Source: Piliocolobus tephrosceles
Taxonomy: Eukaryota; Chordata; Mammalia; Primates; Cercopithecidae
NCBI RefSeq assembly: GCF_002776525.5
Contig: NC_045436.1
Span: 101,901,211 to 101,965,210 of the forward strand
DNA: 64,000 bases
Direction: 5' to 3'
Position numbers and translations under genes: made by a program
Shown: piece after piece, positions 33,931 to 44,561 of the stretch
Numbering within the stretch: the first letter of the stretch is position 1
Layout of the letters: the number at the start of each line of letters is the position of its first letter
Notes under the pieces: model-generated
What the model was told of the DNA's origin: nothing
Databases searched by the model: none
What the model saw: only the letters and a program-made list of their open reading frames with translations

Positions 33931-35149
33931 GGTCTTTGTGATTTTCCCCAGGTGGATCAAAAATACGTTTAGATATCATGAAAGCAAAGAACAAGGAAAA
34001 TATTGGGACATAGAAGTTATATCCAGTAAAGCAATCCTTGTACATTCCTGCCACAGGTGGGGTGAACATTACTGTTCACAGATGGGGTTATCACATCATT
34101 CTCTGCCATTCTTCCGCAGATGGCATGTTAAGGCTGAAGGCTGGGCTGATGTATAAATGGCTGCTTGTCAACGTCCATGCGGCAAAGGTGATCACATATC
34201 ATCTGTCCTGAGCTCTGCTTGGCCTCATCTGTTTTCTATTCAACAGTTGCGAGCATAAAGGAGGAGTTTTTGTGTAGAACCTCTGCCAGGTAGGCATATA
34301 TCTAATTACCCTCTGGCCTTCTATAATTCAAATCTTAGTGATGATAAAAGGAGCAACTGAAACCTTCCAAATAAGCTGAACAACAGGCTATTTTATTCTA
34401 ATAGTCTAGTTTCACCTGTGAGGAAACAGGCTGAAAGTTTTTCTTCTGGTTCTACTTCTTTGAAAAAGAAATGCAATTATAATTTTTTAAATGTAATTTT
34501 CCATGTTCAATGTTCGCTTGTAAACTCCCAAGGGGAATCACTTAGCCAGAGGACCTGAGAATCTGAGCTTCCTTCTGTACCATCTGTGCAAAGATTATGG
34601 GTATATGAGCAATAGATTGTGGCTTCATGACCAGTAGCAACCATTTAGGGGAAGGAATTATATCACCTGCAAAAGGTTGCAATATGACCTCAAAGTGTTA
34701 TCTTAAAGTTTCTATGAAAAATGGTCAAGGTGTAGGGAAGTAAATTCACATACCCTGTCTGATTATTCAACCCTAGTTTATCTCTCAATTGGTGGTTTTT
34801 ATCTGCTGATCTCTTCATGACTCTTGACTTTTGTACCTTCTTTCTCCACTGACCCAGTAAAAGAACAGGCCTAAATTGCTGATTAAAAAGTAGAGAAAGC
34901 CTGAAAGGCTGGGCAGTCCACTTGGCAATTTGGGAGCAGTCATATTTGTTCCAATGCAAATATTATCCCTTTTGCAACTGGAACTTCCAACGCCTCCAGG
35001 TCTTTAGTGAGATTGTTTTGGTAGAAGCCACCAATCAAGTATAATACTGTTGTGCAATCCAATACTAACCACCCAAAGTTAGTGCCAACTCCACAGGTTA
35101 AGGGCATAGTCCCTGAGAAAACTGCCTTTGCTTCAGATGCAAGCAGCAA
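33931..35149. other. Single-copy or unclassified DNA
   Basis: Two minus-strand frames (34,690-34,959 and 34,940-35,149) lie just left of the LTR-like repeat and could be decayed retroviral internal sequence, but no motif confirms that. No other repeat recognised. Confidence 0.35.
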
Positions 35150-35610
35150 GTTTGGGAGTCCTCAGACCACCGTCAATTCTGAACCAATGACTACAAATTC
35201 AGGGGCACCCTGGCCCCCACAGGTTTACTAATTCATTAGAATGACTCACAGAACACAGGAAAGCACTATATATATGATAACAGTTGTGTTATAATGTTAA
35301 TAGATACAAATCGGTATCAGCCAAATGAAGAGAAACATTGAGTGAGATCGGAGAGGGTCCCACATGCAGAACTTCCATGCCCTTTCCTCATAGTGTCAGG
35401 ATGTGTTGCCCTCCTGACACATCAATGTGTTCACCAACCAGGAAGTTCCATTGAGCTTTGGCATCCAGAGGGGTTTTTTGAGTTTCCTTTATGTGGGCAT
35501 GAGTGATTGAATTACTGGCCCTGTGACTGAACCCAAACTCCAGCCTCCTACCCTCCTCAGGGATCAGGAGATCAGGCTAATATCAAATGGCAGAGAATAT
35601 AGAGGGTTGC
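35150..35610. mobile_element. LTR-like interspersed repeat, family unresolved
   Basis: AATGACTCACAGAACACAGG, then AAAGCACTATATATATGATA, TTCACCAACCAGGAAGTTCC and TGGGCATGAGTGATTGAATT, form a sequence I recognise as a dispersed primate LTR. I cannot place exact ends or find a target duplication. Confidence 0.5.
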
Positions 35611-35649
35611 AAAATTTACCGTAATGTAATACACATGCACCTCTGCATG

Positions 35650-36310
35650 CTCTTAAATCAGGTTTAGGTCTGGCTATATAAAACAAAAAGCCCTGACACA
35701 GTGGCTTAAGCAAGATAAAAGCTTATTTTCATTGCACAAAGGTAGGCAATCCTGGACTGAAATGATGGTTTAATGGTCATCAGAGACTCAGGCTCCTTCT
35801 GTCATTGTTCCGTCATTCCATACATGACTTCCAAAGACAAATAACTTATTTATTTATTATTTAGACACGAGGTCTGGATTTGTTGCTCCAGCTGGACTGC
35901 AGTGGCATGATCATAGCTCACTGCAACCTCCAACTCCTGGGCTCAAGGGATCCTCCCATCTCAGCCTCCCAGGTAGCTGGGACTACAGGTACATACCAAC
36001 AATCTTGGCTAATTTTTTTTTTTTTTTTTTTTTTTTAATTTTAGTAGAGACACAGTCTTGCTGTGTTCCCCAGGCTGGTCTCAAACTCCCAGACTCAAGC
36101 ATCCTTTGTCTGGGCCTCCCAAAGTGCTGAGATTACAGGCATGAGCCATGGTGCCCAATCTCCACTGTCACATAACTCTGTGGTCCAAGATGGCTGTTAA
36201 AACTCAAGCCATCACTTCCAGGAAGAGAGAAAAATAAGAGAGATACTCTAAAACTGGATTGGTAAGCAGCCATCCCCAAAGTCCTGTGCAATAGTTACAC
36301 CTTTTAGCTG
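35650..36310. mobile_element. MER-type interspersed repeat, split by Alu, family unresolved
   Basis: AAGCCCTGACACAGTGGCTT, GAGACTCAGGCTCCTTCTGT and, after the Alu, GTGGTCCAAGATGGCTGTTA with AGCCATCACTTCCAGGAAGA are familiar in this order from dispersed copies. Class not certain. Confidence 0.5.
35845..36160 (-). mobile_element. Alu (J-like) with internal poly-T
   Basis: TAGACACGAGGTCTGGATTT start and a 26-bp T-run in the dimer linker (36,009-36,034), an expansion of the middle A-rich region. Confidence 0.9.
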
Positions 36311-36494
36311 GACTTACAGCCATCCCACTAAAAATATTGGAGTTCTCCTTTTAAAGAAGAAGGCAAAAAAATGCTGTTTAAGCAGCTAGCAGTGTCTGCC
36401 ATGTTGCATTTATTTTCATTTCAAAAAATAAATCAAAAAATAAACTTTCCAGATTGACTCTATAATGAGAATGTGAAGGTGATATCAGAAAGCA

Positions 36495-36612
36495 AATATT
36501 TTATATATAAATATTTATATTTATATATTAAATATTATAAATATGTGTTTATATTAATATTAAATATTATATTAAATAATATAAATATAATAAATATATT
36601 AAATATTTATAC
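36495..36612. repeat. AT-rich low-complexity tract
   Basis: Almost pure A/T with TAAATATTATA-type units, followed by a ten-base G run at the Alu boundary (the spurious open frame here is Ile/Asn/Tyr-rich). Confidence 0.85.
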
Positions 36613-36902
36613 TTTGGGGGGGGGGACAGAGTCTTGCTCTGTTGCCCAGGCTGGAATGCAGTGGCGTGATCTCGGCTCACTGCAACCTCTGCCTCCCGGG
36701 TTCATGCAATTCTCCTGCTCAGCCCGGAAGTAGCTGGAACTACAGGCGTGCACTGCTACGCCCAGGTAATTTTTGTATTTTTAGTAGAGACAGGGTTTCA
36801 CCATGTTGGCCAGGCTGGTCTTGAACTCCTGACCTCAAGTGATGTCCCGGCCTTGGCCTCCCAAAGTGCTGGGATTACGTGGGTGAGCCATCCCCCCTGG
36901 CC
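36613..36902 (-). mobile_element. Alu
   Basis: GACAGAGTCTTGCTCTGTTG to CATCCCCCCTGGCC. Small deletions in the right arm (TCCTGCTCAGCCCGGAAG). Confidence 0.92.
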
Positions 36903-37584
36903 TAATATAGAGCTATATCTTAATGAAAGAAGTACTTTTCACAGACATGGTACATTTGGAATACAAATTGCAGTGGCAACACAATTACATTTGTTTCACT
37001 GTGCCAATTTCTACCATACATATGGATACAATTTTGGTCAGAAGTATGAGGCACACGTTTCAAAAATAGTTACTGAAAAACAAAGTTTCTCTAAATGTGT
37101 TTTTTCTGGTAACTAAAGTCACAATTTTTGAATGTGGTAGGGATGAAGGCAAGTTGCTCTCATTCTGTCATTTTTCATATTGCTCCGGAGAGAATTCCAC
37201 AGTTCCTCCACATATTCAGCCTGAGATTTCAACCCTATCTAGGCAGGTTCATGGGAAATGGCAACTGATTAGACCTGAGTATGATGGAGTAATAAAAGTA
37301 AAATGCTAAAAATGAAAACAAACAAAAAACAACAACACTCAGATTTCAAAAGTCACCAACACTAGTAATTTTCAAAATAAATTATTTAGTGCACCAAGAG
37401 AACTAGCAGTGGTCATAGCAAGGATGATGCTTTCTGTTTTAGCTTCACCCATAGACCCACCCGCAAACTACCTAAAACAGATATTCAGTGGAAACAATAA
37501 CTGTGTGCCTGCCATGTAAATATATCTTCAAGTAATGTCCTCTAACCCAGAGCTGCACCCCTACTCCTTTCATTCAAAGTTTTA
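36903..37584. other. Single-copy DNA, no gene seen
   Basis: No recognised repeat; a 70-codon frame at 37,097-37,309 has no splice context. Confidence 0.4.
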
Positions 37585-37682
37585 ACTCAAATTCTGTCTT
37601 GTATAGATATGCAACAGAGATCTTATGGCCCTAAACCCTGAAATATTTACTGCCTGACCTTTGGCAGGAAGTAGTTACCGAA
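37585..37682. mobile_element. hAT-type MER fragment
   Basis: ATGCAACAGAGATCTTATGG then CCCTGAAATATTTACTGCCT matches the block GCGACAGAGACCGTATGGCC...AAATATTTACTATCTGGCC of a dispersed hAT element. A different part of the same element lies at 49,395. Confidence 0.6.
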
Positions 37683-37719
37683 TGGTTGTTTATTGCGCAA
37701 AGTTGATATGCATCCATTT

Positions 37720-38048
37720 ATAGTGCAGGTATTTATTAAGCATCTATACATCAAGTACTATGCTGTTATTTTCTATTTAAGGAGATTTCAGACAAATGAA
37801 AGATATAGATAACTTCTTAAAATGCTCACTAAGTGCTACTTTAGGGGCAAAAATAAGTTGTAAGATGAGCATATATAGGAGGCAGTAACCCAAAACCGGA
37901 GAGGGGGGACTGTAACCAAGAAAGCCTTCCTAATTAAAAAGTTGTCTAAGTTAATACTAGACAATTAGAAAGAGTTTGCCAGACAAAGGGATAGGGGGAA
38001 CAGCAATTACAAAGACCCACAGAAAAACTGGGAACTTTAAATATTTCA
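37720..38048 (-). mobile_element. L2 fragment
   Basis: CAGGTATTTATTAAGCATCT, TAACCAAGAAAGCCTTCCTA and ACAGCAATTACAAAGACCCA run as antisense L2. Confidence 0.55.
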
Positions 38049-38051
38049 GAG

Positions 38052-38182
38052 ATGCTGGGTGCTGTGACTTGAGCCTTGTAATCCCAGTCACTCCGAAGGC
38101 TAAGGCAGGAGGATCCCTCGAGGTCAGGAGTTCAAGATCAGCCATGGCAACATAGCAAAATCCCCCCATCCCCGCACCCCAC
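38052..38182 (+). mobile_element. Alu monomer (FLAM-like)
   Basis: GCTGGGTGCTGTGACTTGAG to ATAGCAAAATCCCCCCATCC; one arm, tail replaced by C-rich sequence. Confidence 0.75.
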
Positions 38183-38341
38183 CAAACTCCACCTCACCCA
38201 TCTCTTTAACAAAATAAAGACAAAACCAAAACAACAATATACATCAGAGAAATATATCAGAAAATGGTCAGCAAAGGTTTAGAGATAAGGTATATCAGGC
38301 TGATTGCATGGGTAGTGGATGGAAGAACTGTCATTAATTTG

Positions 38342-38797
38342 TTAAAATAGCACAAGTTGAGCCACCAGCCTAAGGTCAGAAAACATAGCCATCCACACGT
38401 GTGTCTTAGGATAAAAGGCAGGAAATGATGATTGAGGGAAGCTGAAGTGCCACAGTAAAGACTGGTTTTGTACGAGGGTGATAGGATAGGAGTCAAGGGA
38501 TTGGGATGAAATGTAACTACAAGCCAGTAACCCTGACCTGGACAAGGAGGTAGTGGTCTTGCTGGTGGTATTCAGGCTCTTTAAGTACGTTTCCATAGAC
38601 AACCTTAGCAACTCTTCCGGGACCTGCTCTCTGGTTGCAAGCTTGGCCTCCCTAGCAAATGAAGATAAAATAGCCTTCTTTATTAATCTTTCCAAATCCC
38701 TCTGCAAGCCACATCTGAAAGTCCTCCCCCCATCTTTAGAGAAAGAAAAATTGTCTGGCTCTGTCATCCAGGGCATGAGCCACCATAGCCAGCCCAC
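38342..38797 (-). other. Unassigned 151-codon open frame
   Basis: The longest minus-strand frame outside Alu, L1 and CpG-island sequence. The middle (about residues 25-70) has a charged, protein-like composition including LERLIKKAILSSFAREAKLA, but I recognise no domain. The N-terminus overlaps an Alu scrap (38,748-38,798), so the start is not natural. Could be a decayed exon or pseudogene, or chance. Confidence 0.2.
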
Positions 38798-38861
38798 ATT
38801 TTGATGGTTATAAAGCCTTTCATCCCAGGATTAAAGATAAAGACTTAAAATGGAAATGTTG

Positions 38862-39050
38862 ACCGGCACGGTGGCTCACGCTTGTAATCCCAGCACTTTG
38901 GAAGGCCAAAACCCAGCTACTCAGGAGGCTGAGGCAGGAGAATCACTTGAACCTGGGAGGCGGAGGTTGCGGTGAGCCAAGATCGCGCCATTGCACTCCA
39001 GCCTGGGTAACAAGGCGAGATTCTGTCTCAAATTGAAAAAAAAAAAAAAG
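38862..39050 (+). mobile_element. Alu with internal deletion
   Basis: GACCGGCACGGTGGCTCACG start jumps from GGAAGGCCAAAA directly to CCCAGCTACTCAGGAGG, deleting most of the left arm and linker. Confidence 0.9.
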
Positions 39051-39554
39051 AAAGTAAATGTTGATTGGGGTTAAAATATTGCAATTTTTTCTGACTAAAG
39101 TACAATCATAGAATGAACAAACAGATATCAGATCCTTTCCAGTTTTAATTTATGGGACTTTGAGGGAAGGGAAGGAATTTCTTAGATCCGTACTTATTAT
39201 AGGCTAGTCTTGCTTATTCTCAAATGGAGTTAGGGAGGAATGGGTAAAAGCTAAGAAGATACTTTTCCAATTTAGGAAATGTGTGTTTTGTTTCAGTTGA
39301 GGTATATCCTGTTTTGTAAGATACTGTATATATTTTTAAATAATTGTTTGAGAGCATTGTTATAGATATATCACTTTTTAGGGAAAGATGTCCCCCCCCC
39401 GCCCCCAGTTTATAGCTATTTGGTTTTAAAATTTCATTTAATTTTCAGAATTTTTGCCAGATGCCTCTACCCCAACAAAAAGCTCTAGATTAGGTGTACC
39501 TTAGGTGCTCCCCAAACCCCTGGCCACCCCATGCATGCCTTTTCATTTTTCGCT
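39051..39554. other. Single-copy DNA with a poly-C run
   Basis: No repeat family recognised; CCCCCCCCCCGCCCCC at about 39,392-39,407. Confidence 0.4.
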
Positions 39555-39682
39555 GTTTAATTCTCTGCCAGTCTAGATCCTAAGTCTCCATGAGAGCAGG
39601 AACTATTCAGTTTTGTTTACTGCATATTTCCCAGTTCCTAGCTCAGTGTCTGGTGCTCAAAAAATATTATTCAATAAATAGA
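39555..39682 (+). mobile_element. L2 3' end (sense)
   Basis: TAAGTCTCCATGAGAGCAGG, AACTATTCAGTTTTGTTTAC and CTAGCTCAGTGTCTGGTGCT follow the L2 3' end. Confidence 0.7.
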
Positions 39683-39830
39683 TGATAATATTGAAATATT
39701 ATGTATATTTCTTTGATTTGTTAGTAACTACAAGTAGTTTATTGTGTGTCAATGAGCAGAAGAAAAAGAGCCGTTCTGCTTTTTTATAAGCATTTTTAGG
39801 AGTTACTGTGATCTTATTACAAGAAAAGTA

Positions 39831-39943
39831 GCTGGGAGTGGTGGCTTACACCTGTAATCCCAGCACTTTGGGAGGCCAAGAAAGGCAGATCCCTTGAGCC
39901 CAGGAGTTTGAGAACCAGCCTGGGCAACATGGAGAAACCCCAT

Positions 39944-39981
<38 letters not shown>

Positions 39982-40167
39982 AATTAGCCAGGTGTGGTGG
40001 TGTGGGCCCGTAATCCCAGCTACTCGGCAGGCTGAGGCGGGAGAATCACCTGAGCCGGGGAAATCAAGACTGCAGTGAGCCATGATTGTGCTACCCACTG
40101 CACTCTAGCCTGAGCAACAGGGTGAGACTCTGTCTCAAAAGTAAAATAAAATAAAATAAAATAAAAG
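39831..40167 (+). mobile_element. Alu with expanded middle A-tract
   Basis: GCTGGGAGTGGTGGCTTACA start. The A-rich linker between arms has grown to about 30 As (39,949-39,976). Tail is (AAAAT)n. Confidence 0.92.
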
Positions 40168-40224
40168 CTTTGGTTATAAAAAATAAAATTTCTATTAACA
40201 TGGTCTTATTAAATACATATTGTA

Positions 40225-40542
40225 GGCTGGGCGTGGTGGCTCATGCCTGTAATCCCAGCCCTTTGGGAGGCCAAGGTGAGCGGATCACCTGAGGTCAGGT
40301 GTTCGAGACCAGCCTGGCCGACATGGTAAAACCCCGTCTCTACTAAAAATACAAAAATTAGCCGGGCATGGTGGCAGGTGCCTGTAATCCCAGCTACTGT
40401 GGAGGCTGAGGCAGGAGAATCACTTGAACCTGGGTGGTGGAGGTTGAAGTGAGCCAAGATCATGCCACTGCACTCCAGCCTGGGCAACAAGAGAAAAACT
40501 CCACCTCAAAAAAATTAAATAAATAAATAAGTAAAATACATA
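40225..40542 (+). mobile_element. Alu
   Basis: GGCTGGGCGTGGTGGCTCAT start, (AAAT)n tail; target AATACATATTG/AATACATACTG. An LTR begins 9 bp beyond. Confidence 0.93.
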
Positions 40543-40550
40543 CTGGATTT

Positions 40551-41158
40551 TGTGTTTAATAAAGGGAATAAAGGGAAGCTTTCCCTTTTCCCTTGGAAGG
40601 TTCACTGAAAAATCAACTGTCAAATGGCAGATTAATAGAAAAAAAAACATACAAAATTTATTTTAACGTGCATAACACAGGGAGATTTCAGGAGAATGAT
40701 TACCCAATAACTCAATGGGATAGAGACGTTTATATACTCTTCTTTACAGGGGAAAGGGAGATTGGGGAAATGTGGCAACTTAAGGTATAGTAAAGGACTT
40801 TTAGGGGAAAATGAGGAACATACAATGGCCTGGGGAAAAGTATGTTGGGCCCACAGAGCAGACAATAGTTTGTGACAAAAGTCTGTCCAAGAGTGTTGAC
40901 AGACTTCAGTCTTTCTTCCTCCAATATGAGTTAAGTAAATGAAAACTCAGGTAAGGCAATTATGTTCCTCTTTGGCAGGTCTGGTTTCTAGGCAGATAAG
41001 AGAAATTCAGAGAAGGACTTCATTTGGTGCTTTGGGAGAGACAAAGAATTGAGAGGCAGGAGGGGTAGCGGGGAAGGTAAAAGAGACCGTGAAGCTGCTT
41101 CCTCAGTTCAGCGCGGCAAAGCACCCTATTTTGGGGTATTGGCTTCTGAGCCCCAACA
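40551..41158 (-). mobile_element. Solo class I ERV LTR (LTR family B)
   Basis: TGTGTTTAATAAAGG at the left and GAGCCCCAACA at the right give TG..CA ends. Flanking ATTT at 40,547-40,550 and 41,159-41,162 is an exact 4-bp duplication. Read on the minus strand it starts TGTTGGGGCTCAGAAGCC, with TATATAAA at plus-strand 40,729-40,736 and AATAAA at plus-strand 40,657-40,662. No internal retroviral sequence. Family not recognised. Confidence 0.85.
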
Positions 41159-41199
41159 ATTTTTACATCACCTTCCAGATACATTTTATGACTTTTCTT

Positions 41200-41689
41200 C
41201 ACTGCATACTTCTTTAAAACTCATCTTACTCTATTTTTCTAAAGGTATTTGCATTAAATGTGCAAAATACTAATGCTCTAAAGAGGAATATTTTGAAATA
41301 TTAAGAATTATTTATATTTCAATGTAAATAAAGTGATTTTTTTCTAGAAATAAAATTTCAGATTCAAATAGTCGTTTTGGGGTTTTTATAGAAGATGCAT
41401 ATGTATATATAGATATATATGTTCATTTCGATTAAAATCAATGTGCTAATGTTCATATGTATTAATAAAGGTCCTAGGATTAAATTTATTCTGAAATAGA
41501 CTCCTAAGATTGTGAAAGTTTAGCCTGGCAAAAGACACATTTAGGGGAATATCTTTCTTTAAAAAACTTTTGTTTTGTTTTGTTTTTTTTTTTTACTGTC
41601 TCTTGATCTCCCGCTTCACACATTCCACTTTATTGACACTATAGAAAAATTGATTCACAGCATTTTTACTTGCACTGTTTTATTTTATT
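41200..41689. other. Single-copy AT-rich DNA
   Basis: No gene or repeat recognised apart from a T-run at 41,584-41,594 and short TATATA tracts. Confidence 0.4.
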
Positions 41690-41974
41690 TTATTTTTTAT
41701 TTTGACGGACTCTTGCTCTGTCGCCAGGCTGGAGTGCAGAGGCACAATCTCGGCTCACTGCAACCTCCTACTCCCGGGTTCAAGCAATTCTCCTGTCTCA
41801 GCCTTGCGAATAGCTGGGATTACAGGCACGCATCACCACGCTCAGCTAATTTTTGTATTTTTAGTAGAGACGGGGTTTCTCCATGTTGGCCAGGATGGTC
41901 TCGATTTCTTGACCTCGTGATCCGCCCGCCTCGGCCTCCCAAAGTGCTGGGATTACAGGCGTGAAGCCACCGCG
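41690..41974 (-). mobile_element. Alu (S-like)
   Basis: TTTTATTTTGACGGACTCTT start, several retained CpGs, ending GCCACCGCGCACTTTC where the final GCCCGGCC is replaced. Confidence 0.92.
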
Positions 41975-42404
41975 CACTTTCACCGCTTTTTAGCAGCGAG
42001 CTCTCAGGTCAATCAACTGCTTTCTTAGGTTTACAAACTGTGGGTGTGTATTTATAAACACAAGTTGTTTTGTATATCCTTTGTACAGCACGTGGTGAAA
42101 GTGACACAGGAATAAATGCAAACCTTTTTTTCCCCTTCTTTTTTCAAAGACATAAATACCAGAAACACAACCACAGAAGGGGATTTGGTGGACATAAAAA
42201 GAAACTAAATTTTGTACCGCCACAGAAGTGAAGCATGGATAAGCTCAAAGGTATTCATGCAGTGTTTTATTTCAAGATTTGTTATGGGGACGTCAGCCAC
42301 GCCCTGGTCCGCCTTCACCAGGCCGGGCAACACTGCCCAGTCCCTGAGACCCATGAGCAGCGGGGGCGAGGTCGTGGGGTGGACTCCGGGAGGAGGTTAC
42401 GAGA

Positions 42405-42429
42405 ACCACACTTCCCAGAGTGCCGTGCG
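42405..42429 (+). promoter_or_regulatory. ZNF143/Staf-like (SBS) site
   Basis: The core ACTTCCCAGAGTGC, preceded by ACCAC and followed by CGTGCG, matches ACTACAATTCCCAGAATGC-type promoter sites closely. Confidence 0.75.
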
Positions 42430-42445
42430 TAGCCCCGCGCAGCCT

Positions 42446-42475
42446 GCCCCGCCCCGCCCCGCCCGCCCCGCCCCC
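42446..42475 (+). promoter_or_regulatory. Clustered Sp1/KLF boxes
   Basis: Tandem CCCCGCCCCG units in a 30-bp run between the ZNF143-like site and the first splice donor. Confidence 0.75.
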
Positions 42476-42495
42476 GGAGGCCGCCACTCGCGGGG

Positions 42496-42507
42496 GCCGA
42501 GGTGAGA
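42496..42507 (+). promoter_or_regulatory. Candidate first-exon splice donor
   Basis: GCCGAG|GTGAGA, a strong consensus donor placed just after the Sp1 cluster. A second donor, GAG|GTAACG, follows at 42,681-42,689, allowing alternative first exons. Confidence 0.5.
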
Positions 42508-43362
42508 AGACGCCAAGCGCCCGCCAGGGCTCTGCGGGGCAGTGCAGGAGAGCGCGCGTCCGCTGGGTGCTCGGGCAGGGCTGATGAGGTGCCGTTGAGG
42601 GCGGCCGGGGCTCCAGGAGCCGGGGAACGTGGCTGCAACCTTAGCGACACCAGGAAGAATAGAGCGGAGGGTCGAAGATTGAGGTAACGGTACTCTTGTC
42701 TCCCCTCAGTCCCCTCTTCCTTTGTGCGGTGCCGTGCGCTCGCGCGGAGCCCTCCCTGACCCCAGCCCCGAAGTCGCAACACCGTCTGGTCTCGGATCTC
42801 TGGCGTGGGAAGGAAATTCGAGCCCTCGTGCACCAACCGAAACTCCACAGCTGAGAGGGCTTGGGGCCTGACAGCAAGAGCTCCAGCCCCGGAGCTTCCT
42901 TGCACGGCTTCTGTCGCCTCCATTGGCCAGAGGAGCAGGATTATGCTCCCGGCTCCCGGAGGGGAGCCCCAGCCTCTGGCTCTGTCAGCCTCGCCGGCGC
43001 CTCCTTGGCTCCCTCCTCCCGGCCTTTCGAAGAGGGACCCAGGCAGGTGCTTAGCGAGGTCCAGGGAGAGGGCAGGCACGGTGCGGCTGGCGAGGGTTCA
43101 GGGCCCCGGGAGGGCGGCCGGAAGCCCCCTGGAGCCGCTGCCTGCGGGGGCGGGGCGAGTGGGCCACCTCCGGCCCACGCCGCGCGGGGACGAGGCGAGG
43201 AAGGCACTGCCTCTCCCCACTCGGGGGGCTTGCTGGCCGCGCTGGAGGTGCCTGTCCGGGCGCGGCGGTGTAGACTTTGTGGAGAGTGCCTCCTGGTGTG
43301 GACCCAGGAACCGCAGCCTCTTTCTAGACGGGCAGCCGCCGGATGGAGTTGTTACCGACACA

Positions 43363-43437
43363 ATGACAGCTCTTTACGCCTTCTACTCCGTGCTGGGCTC
43401 AGTTGTCTTGCTGGTTTCTTCAGAGAGAGCGATTTGA
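43363..43437 (+). CDS. Possible 24-codon microprotein frame (hydrophobic)
   Basis: Begins at an ATG with A at -3 at the downstream edge of the island and reads MTALYAFYSVLG followed by SVVLLVSS and ERAI before a TGA. The first 20 residues would form a membrane-spanning or signal-like helix. It is also in frame with a longer upstream open frame without a good start. It may be a short upstream frame of the unnamed transcript, or chance. Confidence 0.2.
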   Translation: MTALYAFYSVLGSVVLLVSSERAI

Positions 43438-43450
43438 CTACATAGCTTGA

Positions 43451-44044
43451 ATTTTCTACGTGCCTCGTGCTTTACTGGACTTGCACTGTTTTTCCCTCTT
43501 GGCAATGTTTAATCGGGTGACTTTTCGTAGAAAACGTTCAGTATTTTCATCAGCGTTCATGGCTAACTTTATTTTTGACTCTTTGCCCTAAGCTAATGTC
43601 ACCAGTTTAGAGTGATACTTTGGGAAAAGGTCCTTAGAACCTGGGTTGACATAAGTATTTTATCTGCTGGTTGCACGTTTTTTCCTTTGCATTGTTTTTC
43701 TCCCATACAAGATGGTAATTGTTGGACTCTCGGTGTTCTTTATTCTCTCTCTAGAAGGAAATCCTCTTCCCGCATCTTTCTCATGTTCTGGCCCTGCGGT
43801 ACTCTTGAGTACGCAGAGGACTGCTGCTATCACTGCTGGCAGCTGGAAAGCAGCTTGGAGATGGCGGGGGCATTAAGCTGCTGCTTTTCCTCAGACTTCC
43901 TCCTGGCACCCTCCTTCATTTGTCAAACTGACCCAGTTCAAACTTCAAACTTTTAGTCACTTTATTTATTTAGTCACTTTTTAAAAAAATTGCTTTCAAG
44001 ATACCAAATTGCCTAAGCCTAAATATAAAAAGAAGTGTCTCAGG
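43451..44044. other. Single-copy DNA downstream of the CpG island
   Basis: Probably first-intron sequence of the unnamed gene. A 114-codon plus frame at 43,612-43,956 lacks splice signals; no repeat recognised. Confidence 0.4.
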
Positions 44045-44342
44045 GGCCGGGTGCAGTGGTTCACGCCTGTTACCCCAGCACTTTGGGAGGCTGAGGCGGG
44101 GGGATCACTTGAGGTCAGGATTTTCGAGACCAGTCTGGCCAACATGGTAAAACCCCGTCTCTACTAAAAATACAAAAGTTAGCCGAGCGTGGTGGCACAT
44201 GCCTTTAGTCTCAGCTACTCGAGAGGCTAAGACAGGAGAATGGCTTGAACCCGGGAGACAGAGGTTGCAGTGAGCCGAGATCATGCCACTGCGCTCCAGC
44301 CCGGCTGACAGAGTGAGACTCCATCTCAAAAAAAGAAAAAAA
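44045..44342 (+). mobile_element. Alu
   Basis: GGCCGGGTGCAGTGGTTCAC start; target AGTGTCTCAGG/AACGTCTCAGG. Confidence 0.93.
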
Positions 44343-44561
44343 CGTCTCAGGATACTCTATTCAACTACATATGAGCACTTAGCTTCATCCTTTTAATTTT
44401 TAAAGCTGCCAATTCTTTTAGCATTTGATAAGATTACTGGTAATTGATTAGGATTATATATTCTGTAACAATTGCACATTTTTTGACAAGAAACTCAGTT
44501 CACATTCAGTGAGGGAATTTTTTAAAAACAGTATTTCTATATTCATTAAGAAGAAAGTTGG

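Larger units (their letters stand above)
42280..43350 (+). promoter_or_regulatory. CpG-island promoter of an unidentified gene
   Basis: About 1 kb of GC-rich DNA with dense CG dinucleotides in an AT-rich region. It holds a CRE-like GACGTCA at 42,289-42,295, a ZNF143/Staf-like site at 42,405-42,429, a block of Sp1 boxes at 42,446-42,475 and donor-like sites GAG|GTGAGA (42,501) and GAG|GTAACG (42,683). Motif order suggests transcription to the right starting near 42,430-42,500, giving a non-coding or short-coding first exon. There is no TATA box at that position, as usual for island promoters. Long frames on both strands through the island are GC-composition artefacts. Confidence 0.85.

Noticed and set aside
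36473..36733. 86-codon Ile/Asn/Tyr-rich frame
   Set aside because: Produced by the AT-rich low-complexity tract running into an Alu.
42315..43445. Long overlapping frames on both strands in the CpG island (254, 210 and 194 codons)
   Set aside because: High GC removes stop codons from all frames. They overlap each other in several phases, are Pro/Ala/Arg/Gly-rich and lack conserved motifs or a consistent splice structure.
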